Origin: Thiobaca trueperi
GTDB lineage: Bacteria; Pseudomonadota; Gammaproteobacteria; Chromatiales; Chromatiaceae
Assembly (NCBI RefSeq): GCF_004342175.1
Contig: NZ_SMAO01000002.1
Location: forward strand, 124,001 to 188,000
DNA: 64,000 nucleotides
Reading direction: 5' to 3'
Shown here: positions 1 to 10,400 of the stretch, piece after piece
How the letters are laid out: each line of letters opens with the position of its first letter
How positions within the stretch are numbered: the stretch's first letter is position 1
The notes under the pieces: generated by a model
The model's database searches: none
Told to the model about the DNA's origin: nothing
What the model saw: only the letters and a program-made list of their open reading frames with translations
Position numbers and translations under genes: made by a program

Positions 1-1951
1 GCGAGTGCGAGCCATCGACCTGGACAAAGGCGTCGAAGATGCTCTCGTGCAGCGCACTGGGGATGCCGATCCCGGTATCCATGACCGTCACCACGAGCAT
101 CGCGTGCTCATGGTCTGAATTCGCCGGCTCGCTCCAGACACGGACGCTGATCCCGCCGTCATGGGTGAACTTGATGGCGTTGGAGACGAGGTTGGTGAGG
201 ATCTGCCGGAAGCGAACCGGATCGGCGACGATCATGCCCGGTGGCGGTTCGAGCGTCTCGGCGCGCAGCGTCAGCGACTTTTTGTCTGCGTGCGGCGCAA
301 AAAGTGCGAGGACAACCTGGATGGTCTCGACCGGATCGAAAGGGCTGGGTTTGAGCGTGATGCCGTGCGCCTCGATGCGCGAATAATCGAGAATGTCGGC
401 GAGGATCGTCAGCAGCGATTCGGCGGAGCTTTTGACGATGCCAATCTGGCGGCGTTGTTTGTCGTTCAGTTCCGAGCGCAGCAGGATGTCGGTCATCCCC
501 AGGATGCCGTTCATGGGGGTGCGCAGCTCGTGGCTCATGGTGGCGAGGAAGGTCGTTTTGGCCAGCGCCGCCGCCTCGGCGCGTTCCTTGGCGGCCAGCA
601 GTTCCGCTTCATAACGCTTGCGCTCGGTCATGTCCGAGGTGACGCCGACACAGTGCTGAATCCGGCCTGCGTCATCCCGCACGGCATTGATGGTCAGGAG
701 CCCGGTGTAGAGGCTGCCGTCCTTGCGGCGGTCGATGATTTCACCCTGCCAGTGCCCGGTCTCGATGACCGCGTTCCAGAGCGCGCGGTAAAAGGCCGCG
801 TCGTGCTGTCCCGAGGCGAGCAGACGCGGGTTCCGCCCCCGCACCTCGTCCCCGCTGTAGCCGGTCATGTGCTCGAAGGCCGGGTTGGTGGAGAGGATCT
901 CGCCGCTCGGCGTGGTCAGCATGATGGCGTCGGAGCTGGCGTCGAAGACACTGGAGGTCAGTCGGCGCTGCCGTTCCAGCTCGGCGCGCTGCTGTTCGAG
1001 CCTTTGATGACGCCGCCAGAACAGCAGCGTGGCGACCGACAGCGCCGCCAGAATGGGGAGCACGATCATCGACAGCCCACGCACGTCAGCCAACCACTGA
1101 CCAAGAATGTACTTCCGGTCGAGATGGACGGCGATCACGACGGGGAAGCGGCTGGAGGCGCGGTAGGCCGTCAGCGTCTGCGTGCCGTCCGACAGCCTTT
1201 GCTCAAAGTCCCCGAATTCCTGCTGCTCCAGCCGGTTCGGCACCTGACCCGCCTGATCACTGCGCCCCGGAATGTCGTCGGGATGCGATGACAGCAGCAG
1301 CATGCCGTCATAGCGCAGGAGCTGGACGCGCCCCTCATCGACCGGCAGCAACTCGCTGAAGTGATTGATGAAGTCGTCCGGATTGAGCGCCGCCAGCCAC
1401 CAGCCGGGCTGGTCCTTGAGTTCGACCGGGCGCATGACCGGGATGAAGCCCGGCGCGCTGGGTGGCGCGGGCTCCCCGGCGCAGGGCCGGGCGTCGCCGA
1501 GATCGCGCCCATGCCAGGGCGTGCCGATGCGCAATTGCGGCCAGTCCAGACCGGCCTCCGGATAAAACCCGTGCAGATTGATCGGCAGGCCGACATTGCG
1601 AGGGTCTGAACTGGCGATCACCCGGCCATCCGGGTTCAGCAGCGACAGTGAGCGGAGAAAAGGCGATGGACGCAGCATGACCGCCAGAGACTGATTGAGC
1701 GTCCCGGTGCTGGCGTGTCCACCGTCGGGCGGCAGGCTGTCCGCGCCCAGTTCGATCACCTGTAGCGTTTTGGTCAGATGATCCTCGACATTGCGCGCGT
1801 GCATCCGGGCATCGGCAAAGCCGTCGTCCAGCGCCTTGTCGTGCAGACTCCAGAGCGTGACGCCAAAGACCGCCAGCCAGCCGATCACCACTAGGAGCAT
1901 CAGCGCCGCCAGCAGCAGGCCGCGCCGATGTGGCTGGAGCGAATGGGCCAT
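1..1951 (-). CDS. Membrane sensor histidine kinase (3' end beyond window)
   Basis: Partial: about 650 codons are visible, and the frame runs off the left edge without a stop. In order: transmembrane helix near residues 12-32, a roughly 260-residue extracytoplasmic sensor region of Cache/PDC type (includes 'LLNPDGRVIASSD'), a second transmembrane helix near 295-315, a PAS domain (about 325-440), then HisKA with phospho-acceptor His474 in 'FLATMSHELRTPMNG'. The HATPase N box 'QILTNLVSNAIKF' and G1 box 'DTGIGIP' follow. A C-terminal receiver domain is likely in such proteins but would lie outside. The ATG at 1951 follows the stop of the upstream binding-protein gene by about 20 bases, so the two are probably cotranscribed. 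A GTG at 1966 is an alternative start. Function is clear at family level; the ligand is unknown. Confidence 0.9.
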   Translation of the reverse strand, partial: MAHSLQPHRRGLLLAALMLLVVIGWLAVFGVTLWSLHDKALDDGFADARMHARNVEDHLTKTLQVIELGADSLPPDGGHASTGTLNQSLAVMLRPSPFLRSLSLLNPDGRVIASSDPRNVGLPINLHGFYPEAGLDWPQLRIGTPWHGRDLGDARPCAGEPAPPSAPGFIPVMRPVELKDQPGWWLAALNPDDFINHFSELLPVDEGRVQLLRYDGMLLLSSHPDDIPGRSDQAGQVPNRLEQQEFGDFEQRLSDGTQTLTAYRASSRFPVVIAVHLDRKYILGQWLADVRGLSMIVLPILAALSVATLLFWRRHQRLEQQRAELERQRRLTSSVFDASSDAIMLTTPSGEILSTNPAFEHMTGYSGDEVRGRNPRLLASGQHDAAFYRALWNAVIETGHWQGEIIDRRKDGSLYTGLLTINAVRDDAGRIQHCVGVTSDMTERKRYEAELLAAKERAEAAALAKTTFLATMSHELRTPMNGILGMTDILLRSELNDKQRRQIGIVKSSAESLLTILADILDYSRIEAHGITLKPSPFDPVETIQVVLALFAPHADKKSLTLRAETLEPPPGMIVADPVRFRQILTNLVSNAIKFTHDGGISVRVWSEPANSDHEHAMLVVTVMDTGIGIPSALHESIFDAFVQVDGSHS

Positions 1952-1970
1952 GGCGGTGTTCAGCACCGAA

Positions 1971-2768
1971 CTAACGGGCGACGATGGGTTCGAGTCCGTG
2001 GCGTCTGGCGTAGTCGAGCAGCCGGCCATCCTGCCTGATGGCGGTCAGAAACTGCTCGACGCGGGCGTAAAAGGCGTCGTCGCCCGGCTGCATTGCCCAG
2101 GCATAGGGCGTGATGTGATAGGTCGCAGCGGGGGAAACGAGCCGCGCCCAGTCATGGTTGTTGAGCATGCGGCGGCTGTAGGGAAAATCGGTCATGAAGA
2201 CATCCGCGCGTCCGGACTGGACCTCCTGCTCGCGCGCGTGCGGGGTATCAAGGATGCGCAGTTCGGCGTGTTGCAGCTTCTCTTTCATCACCGGTTCGTG
2301 CAGCGTTCCCCTGGCGACGGCGACCACGGTGCCGGGCTGGTCGATGTCCGCCCAGCTTTGAATGCGCTGGTTGGTGCGGGTGGTAATGGCGTAGATGTCG
2401 CTTGCCAGATGCGGCTGGGTGAAGCGCAGTTTTTCCTGTCGCGATGGCGTGATGCCGATGGCGAACATGGCGATGTCGCAGCGGTCGCTGGTGACATCCT
2501 CGATCAGGGTGGCGAATGAACTGTCAATGAACTGAACCTCGACGCCCAGATCGGCAGCCAGATCGCGCGCCAGATCGATATCGATTCCCGAGAGCTGCCG
2601 GTTTTTCGGGTTGCGGAATGAAATGCCGTAATAGTCAGGCCAGATACAGACGCGCAGCGTTTTCGCCGCCTCAATGCGCTGGAGACGACCTTCGGATGTG
2701 GCCCATGTCAACGGCGGAACCAGCGACAGCAGCAGAACGGCGGCCAAAAGTCGGCGAGCGATTGGCAT
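1971..2768 (-). CDS. Periplasmic solute-binding protein, family 3
   Basis: A 265-residue protein with a Sec signal peptide (residues 1 to about 23, 'LLAAVLLLSLVPPLTWA') followed by an SBP_bac_3 fold. It includes 'KTLRVCIWPDYYGISFRN' and the family segment 'LSGIDIDLARDLAADLG'. Family members bind amino acids or other small polar solutes for ABC importers. No permease or ATPase gene is next to it. Instead it lies directly upstream of a membrane kinase with an extracytoplasmic sensor domain. I infer it may deliver a ligand to that kinase, or act as a free periplasmic sensor, rather than feed a transporter. The ligand cannot be read from the sequence. Confidence 0.88.
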   Translation of the reverse strand: MPIARRLLAAVLLLSLVPPLTWATSEGRLQRIEAAKTLRVCIWPDYYGISFRNPKNRQLSGIDIDLARDLAADLGVEVQFIDSSFATLIEDVTSDRCDIAMFAIGITPSRQEKLRFTQPHLASDIYAITTRTNQRIQSWADIDQPGTVVAVARGTLHEPVMKEKLQHAELRILDTPHAREQEVQSGRADVFMTDFPYSRRMLNNHDWARLVSPAATYHITPYAWAMQPGDDAFYARVEQFLTAIRQDGRLLDYARRHGLEPIVAR

Positions 2769-2785
2769 GACAGGCTCTCAATTTA

Positions 2786-2877
2786 GACAGGATTAACAGG
2801 ATTTTCCAGGATGGACAGGATTTTTCAAACGATTGTTTTTAATCTTGTTAATCTTGAGTCATCCTGTTAATCCTGTC
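2786..2877. repeat. Inverted repeat, GACAGGATTAACAGGAT type
   Basis: GACAGGATTAACAGGAT (2786-2802) is perfectly repeated in inverse orientation as ATCCTGTTAATCCTGTC (2861-2877). AT-rich sequence between carries further degenerate copies of the same words ('cttgttaatcttg'). It fills the gap between rlmI and the solute-binding-protein gene. It resembles dispersed intergenic palindromes and could fold in RNA as an attenuator. Confidence 0.8.
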
Positions 2878-2888
2878 CGTTTTTGACC

Positions 2889-4085
2889 TCAGAAATCCGG
2901 CAGTACCCGCAGAAAGAGCGTCTTGAGATAAGCCGTCTCGGGAATCGCCGGATGCACCGGATGATCCGGTCCCTGCTGACCGGTTTCCAGCAACTGGAGA
3001 CTGCGACCGGCCCGTCGCGCGGCCTGCTGCACCGCGCGCAGAAAGGCGTCGCGGTTCATGTGGAAGGAACAGGACGAGGTGACGAGCAGACCGCCCGGCT
3101 CCAGTAGCTCGATGCCGAGCCGGTTGAGCCGCTGATAGGCTTGAGCGCCTTCTTTTTCGTCCTTGCGACGCTTGATGAAGGCGGGCGGGTCGAGCATGAC
3201 GGTGTCGAAGGTCTTGCCCTGCGCGCGCAGATCGCGCAGGACCTCGAAGGCGTCGCCCCGTTTGGTCTGCACCCGTTGATCCAGCCGGTTGCGGGCGGCA
3301 TTCGCAATGATCCGTTCCAGTGCCGGCTGGGCGCTATCGACGCACAGCACTTCATCGGCGCCCAGCGCCGCCGCGCGCAGACCCCAGGCGCCGATGTAAC
3401 TACAGACATCCAGCACCCGGTTGCCGACACCGTAGCGGGCCAGCCGCGAGCGGTTTTCGGCCTGATCGAAGAACCAGCCGGTCTTCTGTCCGGTTAGCGG
3501 CGAAACCTCGAATTCAAGCTCATGCTCGATCAGCGTCAGACTGTCAGCGGGTTGTCCAAGCACGACTTCCACGCCCTGCTCCAACCCTTCCAGTTCGCGC
3601 ACCGAGGTATCGTTGCGCAGCACGATGGCCTTGGGCCGGATCACCTGTTCCAGCGCAGCCAGGATCTCGCCGCGTACCCGCTCCATGCCCGCCGTGGTGA
3701 TCTGCACGCAGAGCAGATCGTCGTAGCGGTCTACGATCAGGCCCGGCAGACCATCGCTCTCGCCGAACACCAGCCGATAGAAAGGGCGTTTGTAGAGCCG
3801 CTCGCGCAGGGTCAGTGCATCGTGGATGCGCTGCACCCAGAGCGCCGGACTGAGCGGATGGCTGCGGTCGCGGCTGACGATCCGGGCGCAGATCAGCGAG
3901 TGCGGATTGACATAGCCATGCCCGATCCAGCGTTCGTGGTCGCTCAGGATCTCGACCGGCTGTCCGGGCGCGAAACCTTTCAGCGGGGTGGCCTGGGTAT
4001 CGATCTCGTTGCTGTAGATCCAGCAATGGCCGGCGAGCAGGCGACGTTCCTGGTCCTTGCGCAGGATGAGGGGTTGGGGCTTCAT
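2889..4085 (-). CDS. rlmI: 23S rRNA (cytosine-C5) methyltransferase RlmI family
   Basis: 398 residues, the usual length for RlmI/YccW, which methylates C1962 of 23S rRNA using S-adenosylmethionine. The N-terminal PUA domain covers about residues 1-75 ('LLAGHCWIYSNEI'). The Rossmann SAM-binding domain begins with 'VLDVCSYIGAWGLRAAALGA'. The catalytic region has 'VMLDPPAFIKRRKDEKEG' and 'LVTSSCSFHM', the latter holding the conserved cysteine near the C terminus. It is a single gene, with repeat-containing gaps on both sides. The assignment is by recognised motifs; specificity for C1962 is assumed from the family. Confidence 0.9.
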   Translation of the reverse strand: MKPQPLILRKDQERRLLAGHCWIYSNEIDTQATPLKGFAPGQPVEILSDHERWIGHGYVNPHSLICARIVSRDRSHPLSPALWVQRIHDALTLRERLYKRPFYRLVFGESDGLPGLIVDRYDDLLCVQITTAGMERVRGEILAALEQVIRPKAIVLRNDTSVRELEGLEQGVEVVLGQPADSLTLIEHELEFEVSPLTGQKTGWFFDQAENRSRLARYGVGNRVLDVCSYIGAWGLRAAALGADEVLCVDSAQPALERIIANAARNRLDQRVQTKRGDAFEVLRDLRAQGKTFDTVMLDPPAFIKRRKDEKEGAQAYQRLNRLGIELLEPGGLLVTSSCSFHMNRDAFLRAVQQAARRAGRSLQLLETGQQGPDHPVHPAIPETAYLKTLFLRVLPDF

Positions 4086-4452
4086 GATGGGGTATCCGGT
4101 CAGGCTGAAAGCGGGTGGAGAGCATTTAAAGGTGCAAGCCTACCAGAAGCTGGCGCGAAGAGTCCTGTGGTGAGTGTCGCTCGGAGATTCTCGCTGAATG
4201 GAGCGTTGATGTGGACGCCCGCTTGCGGGCGACCCGATGCTGATAGCAAGACGCTTTCTGGGCCTCGCCCGGCCAGCTCAGAGCGATCTGCCGCCAGAAG
4301 CGGGTTCAGATGTCAGCCTGCGAAGGCGCACGCCAAGCCAAAACAAGAAGGGCAGGGCAATACTTTTTCGAGCCATCTTTCCCAGAATGGATGCTGAACG
4401 CGGCGATGGAGTCATTCCATCGCCGCGTGGACAAACCGATGACCAACACTCC
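4086..4452. other. Intergenic region between giant gene and rlmI
   Basis: 367 bases without a supported gene. It holds the hairpin downstream of the giant gene (listed separately). It also holds a short palindrome CGCCCGC-tt-GCGGGCG at 4216-4231, whose core words match the larger palindromes near 19.5 and 20.9 kb, so it may be a truncated copy. The rlmI promoter must lie here; I see no convincing -35/-10 pair. Confidence 0.6.
4398..4428 (-). terminator. Hairpin just past the giant surface-protein gene
   Basis: A perfect 13-bp stem, ACGCGGCGATGGA (4398-4410) and TCCATCGCCGCGT (4416-4428), with a 5-base loop. It starts about 25 bases after the stop codon of the minus-strand giant gene. There is no clear U-tract on the minus strand, so it may act as a 3' stabiliser or weak terminator rather than a classical intrinsic one. 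Confidence 0.6.
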
Positions 4453-7400
4453 TCATGGGGTGGCTGCGGAGGGTGTCGTGATCCTGAACCCGTTTTCATC
4501 CGGATACTCGGCCATTCCAGCGGTATTGCTATCGCGCAGATAGAAGGTGCCTGTCGCCGGTTTGAACAGCCCGATGGTGTCCGTGTCATCGCCGTTCCAG
4601 TCGCCGCCCAACGGCCACCAGTCGTTATCAACCGGTCCATAGCGGAAGATCACATTGGCGACACCCGGGGTATTGGTCTGGCGCAGATACACCAGCCCGG
4701 CCAACCCGTCGTAGAGCCCGATGGTGGTGGTTCCATCGCCATTCCAGTCACCGACCAGCGGGATCCAGCCAGGATCCAGCGGGCCGTACCGGAAGTGCTG
4801 ATCGGCGACGCCGGGGGTGTGGGTGTTGCGCAGGAAGAAGATACCGGTTCGTGGGTCATAGAGCCCGACGGTATCGATCCCGTCATGGTTCCAGTCGCCG
4901 GCCAGCGGGTACCAGCCGGCATTCTTGGGGCCATAGCGGAAGGTGACATCGGCGACGCCGGGGGTATGGGCGTTGCGCAGATAGAAGGTGCCGGACAGCG
5001 GGTCGTACAAGCCGACCGTGGTGACGCCATCGCCGTCCCAGTCGCCGGCCAGCGGCCACCAGCCGGCATTCATCGGGCCATAGCGGAAGACGCTGTCAGC
5101 CGGGCCGGTGCGGTTGGCGTTGCGCAGGGCGAAGCGTCCGCTGACAGGGTCATAAAGCCCGGCGGTGACGGTCCCGTCGCCGTCCCAGTCGCCGACCAGT
5201 CCCAGCCAGGTGGAGGTCACGGCAAAGCGGGCCGTGACCGTGCAGGCGGCGGTGACGGGGGCGGTGGTGTAGGTCGTCCCGCTGAGGCGACCGCCGCAGC
5301 CGCTGACCTGGTCGATGGCGTAACCGTCCGCCGGGGTCAGGGTGAAGCTGGCGGTGAGACCGTGGCTGACGCGGCGACTGGCAGGGGCGATGGTGCCGCC
5401 GGGACCGGCGCTGGCGGTGACGGTGTATTGGCGGGGGCTGAAGGTGGCACTGACGATGCAGGCGCCGGTGATGACGCCGGTGGTGTAGGTGGTGCCATGC
5501 AGGGTGCCGCCGCAGCCGCTGACGCTGCTGAGGGCATAACCGGTCGCCGGGGTCAGGGTGAAGGTGGCGGTGGCGCCCTGGTTCACGACCTGCGACGGCG
5601 GGTTGATGGTGCCGCCGGCACTGGCGCTGGTGGTCACGGTATAGGTGGTGGCGGTGGCGCGGTTGGCACGGCAACTGGCCGCGCTGCCGCCGTTGCTGCC
5701 GAGACAGCTCCAGGTCCAGGGGCCGCTGCCGCTGACGGCGCTGGCGGTGCCGCTGGCGCAGAGGGCGCCGGTCGGCAGGTCATAGAAGAGACCGTTGTGG
5801 GCGCTGCCGCAGGTGCCGTTGACGGGGCTGGGGCCGCCGCCGCCCGCAGCGGCGATGGTCACACTGTAGGGCTGGGTGACGGTGGTATTGCCGTTGCCGG
5901 TATCGACCAGTTGCACGCTGAAGGTGAAGATGCCGGCCAGGGTCGGGGTGCCGCTGAGGGCGCCGGTCACGGGGTTGAGCGTGACGCCCGGCGGCAGGCC
6001 GCCAGCGGCGAGGCTCCAGTTATAAGGACCGGTGCCGCTGGTGGCGCTCAACGCGGCACTGTAGGCGCTGCCCACCTGGCCATTGCCCGGAGCGCCGCCG
6101 ATCCCGAGGACCGGGCCGCCGGGGCCGCCCGGATCGGTGATGCTGCCGTTGGCGCTGAGGTCGTCGTCACCGAGACCGCCGTCGGTGATGGTGAAGCTGA
6201 CGGTGTTGCCTTCGATGACGGCGGTGGGCAGGACGTACCAGTGGTCAGCCGAATTGTCGGCGGTCTTGCCGTATTTCCAGTATCGGGTGCCAGCGGGCAG
6301 TGCCGCCGGGTAGACCAGACGCACGGTCAGTCTGGTCTGACCGGGGGTGCAGCCCTGCACGGTCAGTTTGAACAGGCCGTAGGGCAAGGTGGTGCCGGTG
6401 GGCGGAGCGGCGGGCGCCCCGCTGTCGCCCAGATTGAGGATCAGGGTTTGCTGGTCGTCAAGCATGCAGGTGTTGCCGCCCTGCTCCGGGGTGAGGTTGG
6501 CGGCAACCTCGCTGCCGTTTTTGGTTTCGACCACCGTCGGGGCCGTCGTGGTCAGGGTGAGCGCCTGATCGGCGGTGCGATTGGCGGCATCCGTGACCCG
6601 GATCGTGAAGGGGGCGCTGGCGCCTAAATCAGTCGGGGTGCCGCTGAGTTCGCCGGTCGCGGCATCCAGGGTCAGGCCCGCTGGCAGGCTGCCGCTGAAG
6701 AGGCTCCAGGCGTAGGGGGTCTGGCCGCCGACGGCTTCGAGGGTTTGCTCGTAGCGGGCATTGGCCAGGCCAGCGGGCAGGCTGGTGGTGGCGACCGTGA
6801 GCTGGTTGACCAGAGATAGCGGCAGCGTTTGCGGCGGGCTGGTCTGGTTGAGGGCGTCGGTCACGGTGATGACGACGCTGGAGGTCGCAGCCGTGTTCCC
6901 GGTGCCGGACAGCAGGCCGGTCGTGCTGAGGCTGAATCCCGCCGGCAGGCCGGTGGCATTGAAGCGGTAGGGCGTCGCCGTGGTGACATGACCGCCGCTG
7001 GCGACCAGTTGCATCGCATAGGGCACCCCGACCACGCCGCTGTTCAGGCTGGGCGTCGCCAGACTCGGGGCGTCGGCCACCAGGTGGTTGGTGCCAGACG
7101 AGGCGCTGTTTTGCTTCCCTGCCGTTCCCGTATAACTAGCGATCAGGGTCTTGGTGCCGGCGCTGTTGAAGGTCAGGGTACAGCTTCCGCCGCCCGCCGT
7201 TCCGCTACAAGTGGTGCCGTCCTGGGCGGTCACCGTCACCGAATCGCTGGCCGCTCCGGGAGTGCTGACGCTATAACTCACCGTCACCGGCTGCCCGATC
7301 TTGGATGGCGTGGGATTGACGCTGATGATGGTCGTGCTGGTATTGGTCGCGGTGAAGCTGGCCGTGACCGTGCAAGCGGCATTCACCGTTCCGGTGGTGT

Positions 7401-10400
7401 ACAGGTTGCCGTTCAGGCTGCCGCCGCAGGTGTCGCTGCTGACCGTGCCGATGGCAAAACCGTTGTCCGGCGTCACAGTGAAACTGGTCACGCCGCCGTC
7501 GTTGACGGTGCGACTGGTGGGACTGATCGAACCGTCCGCGCCCGCAGTAGCCGTCACGGTATGGAAGGTCGTGGCGGCGCAGTTGGCAGGCGCGCCGCCG
7601 CCTGTGCCGGCGCAGGTCCAGGTCCAGGGACCGGTGCCGCTGACCCCCGAGGCGCTGCCGGTGGCGCACAGGTTGGTCGGGGTGCTGCTCAGCGCCTTGC
7701 CGTGGTCGCTGCCGCACACCCCCGCCACCGCGTTCTGGCTGAAGCTCGCGCTGACCGTGCAGGTATTGTCGGTGATCGGGCCGGTGGTGTAGAGACTCCC
7801 CGACAGACTGCCGCCACAGCCGCTGACGCTGGCGATCCCGTAGCCGGTGGCCGGCGTGACCGCAAAGCTCGCCCGCGCGTTGTGACTGACGCTCTGGCTG
7901 GCCGGACTGATCGAGCCCCCGGTGCCATTCACGCTCGCCGTCGCGGTCCAGGTGCGCAGCGGGGCGGCGCAACTGGCAGTCGTGCCGCCGGCCAGGCCCT
8001 GACAGCTCCAGGCCCAGGGGCCGCTGCCGCTAACCGGCGAGGCGCGACCGGCGGCGCAGAGATTGGTCGTCGGCGCGCTGATTGCCGGCTGGTTCGCGGT
8101 GCCGCAACTGCCGTTGATCGGGCTCGCTTCCTCATAGGCGCCGATGTCGCAGCTCGTGCCCTGCGGGCGGGCGATGCCGCGCTGGTCGGTCGTGGGACAG
8201 CCAGTGTTGGTGCCGGCATCGATGGCCGGACTGGCGGCCAAGAGCGGGAAGGTGCCGGTGGTCGTGTCGAACGTGCCCAATGACGGGTTCGTGCTGCTCA
8301 GGGAGCCGTTGGCCGAACCGAAAGCGCAACTGGTGCCGTCGTCGAGGTTATGACCGTCGTTGCCAACAGTGCCAGAGCAATTGGTGCCATTCGTCGCCGT
8401 ATTGCCGGCTAACAGCGTGTTCTTCAGCGTCAGATTGCTGCTGGCATTGCTGCCATGGTTGAACAGAGCACCGCCGGCGGTGGTGGCCGTATTGCCCTGG
8501 AAGGTGCCATTGGTGACGGTGGCGGTCGCGTTTAGATTGTTGAATAACCCGCCGCCGTTGGTGTCGCTATGATTACTGGTGACGGTCGTATTGCGCAGGC
8601 TGAGAGTGCCGTCGTTGAACAGGGCGCCGCCGGAGGCGGTCGTCGAATTGCCGCGCACCAGACACTCGTTCAGGGTCGCGCTGCCGCCAGGGGCCTGGTA
8701 GAGCGCGCCACCATTCACACCTGTGGCGACGTTGTCGGCGAGGGAGACGCGGTTCAGGGTCAGACTGCCGGTGCCGTTGTCAATCCCGCCGCCGCCAGTG
8801 GCGGTGACACGGCCATTGACCACGCTCAGGTCGTTGAGGGTGAGATTGGCGCCATCATTGACATGGAACACCCGCACCGCGTTGTTGCCGCTGACGGTGA
8901 CGTTGCGGGCAGTGCCGCCGTTGACCGTCACGTGTTTACCCACCGTCAGTTCGCTCGCGAGGGTGATGGTTTGCGGGGCGGCAAAGGTCGTGGCATCGAA
9001 GCCGATGGCGCCACCGCCACAGACCTCCACCAGCGCCTGGCGCAGACTGCCGGCGCCGCTGTCGGCGGAGCTGGTGACAGTCGCCGTTGCGGAAAGACAC
9101 ACCGGCCCGACGGCGCTGGAACAGACTTCGCTGCCGGGACTGGTGCCCGCGCTGGCGGCGGGTGTGACGCAGTAGAACAGGTACTGGCCGATATCCGCCG
9201 CTACCGGGACATAGGTGTCGCTGCCGGGGGCACCGCCGGTCGCGGTCGCGGTAACCGCGTCGGTGTTGTCGCCCGTCGTGGCGACGTCATTGTCTGCGGA
9301 GCGCACGAGACGGTAGCTGGAGCCGCCCCCGCCGGTGTTCTCGGCATCGCTGTTGGCGTCGGTAAAGGTGTAGGTTCCGGTCAGGGTCTGACCTGCCGCC
9401 GCCGTGCCGGTGAGGGTGACGGCGCTGGCGACCGGCGCAGCGTTGAGGGTCGGTACGGTAAAGACGACATCGCCGCTTGCCTGATTGCCCGCCTGATCCA
9501 CCACATTGGCCGCCGTGAGCGTCAGGGTGTCGCCGACGGCCAGCGTCGGACCGGTCCCCAGGGTGAGGGTGAAGCTTGCCGCATGGCCAGTGTTTGGGGT
9601 GAGGCCGGCCCCTGTTCCCAGGCTATGGCCATTGCTCACCGTCAGATTGCCGACGATGACGTGGGTGGCGTCCACCGCCTCGGTGAAGGTCAGGGTCAGG
9701 GTTTCGCTGGCGTCGTAAGTGCCGTCGTTGTCGGTATCGCTGGCGGTGATCGGATTGACTGCCGCCTTGTCCGGGCGAACGCCATCCACCAGTACGCCGG
9801 TAGTGGTCGGCGGGGTGAAGGCGAAGTTGGTCATGGCGTTGCTGGCGGCATCGCGGATGGTCGCGCTGTTGGGGGTGATCGCCGTTGCCACGCCGATGCC
9901 GTTCAGATCCAGATTGCCAGCGATCACGGTGTGGCGGAAGGTGCCCGTCGTGCTATTGGTCACCGTGCCGTTCAGGTTGGCCTGGACCGTGCCGCCGGTA
10001 TCCAGCGTCAGCGCGATGGAGGGCGTGCCGCTGATGGTGACTGCTTCGCTGAAAGTGACAATGAAATCCAGGGTGTCGCCGATCTTGTATGTGGCATTCG
10101 CCGGGGCAGCGACGGATTGGACGGTGGGCGCGGTAGTGTCTACCACAGTCAGCGTCAGATCGTTGCTGTCCGTGCCGCCGCTGGTACTGATTTCGTAGAT
10201 CAGACCGCCGGTGGTGAAGCGGTTGCTGGTGACGGTCACGGGCGTTCCGCCGACCGTCACGGTCGAGAAGGCTCCGGTCATCGCGTCCGTGCTGTCGTTG
10301 TTGATCAGGATGAAGCTGTTGCCCGCCGCCGGGGTGAAGCCCAGGGTCAGGGCCAGGGTGGCGCCGCTGACGTTGACCGCGCCCGTGACGTTCATTTGGT

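Noticed and set aside
161-1291. A 376-codon plus-strand frame
   Set aside because: Antisense to the sensor kinase, whose HisKA and HATPase motifs are clear on the other strand.
4500-5215. Regular repeat spacing that might suggest a CRISPR array
   Set aside because: The 147-base period encodes in-frame protein repeats in the giant gene; there are no short identical repeats with unique spacers anywhere in the window.
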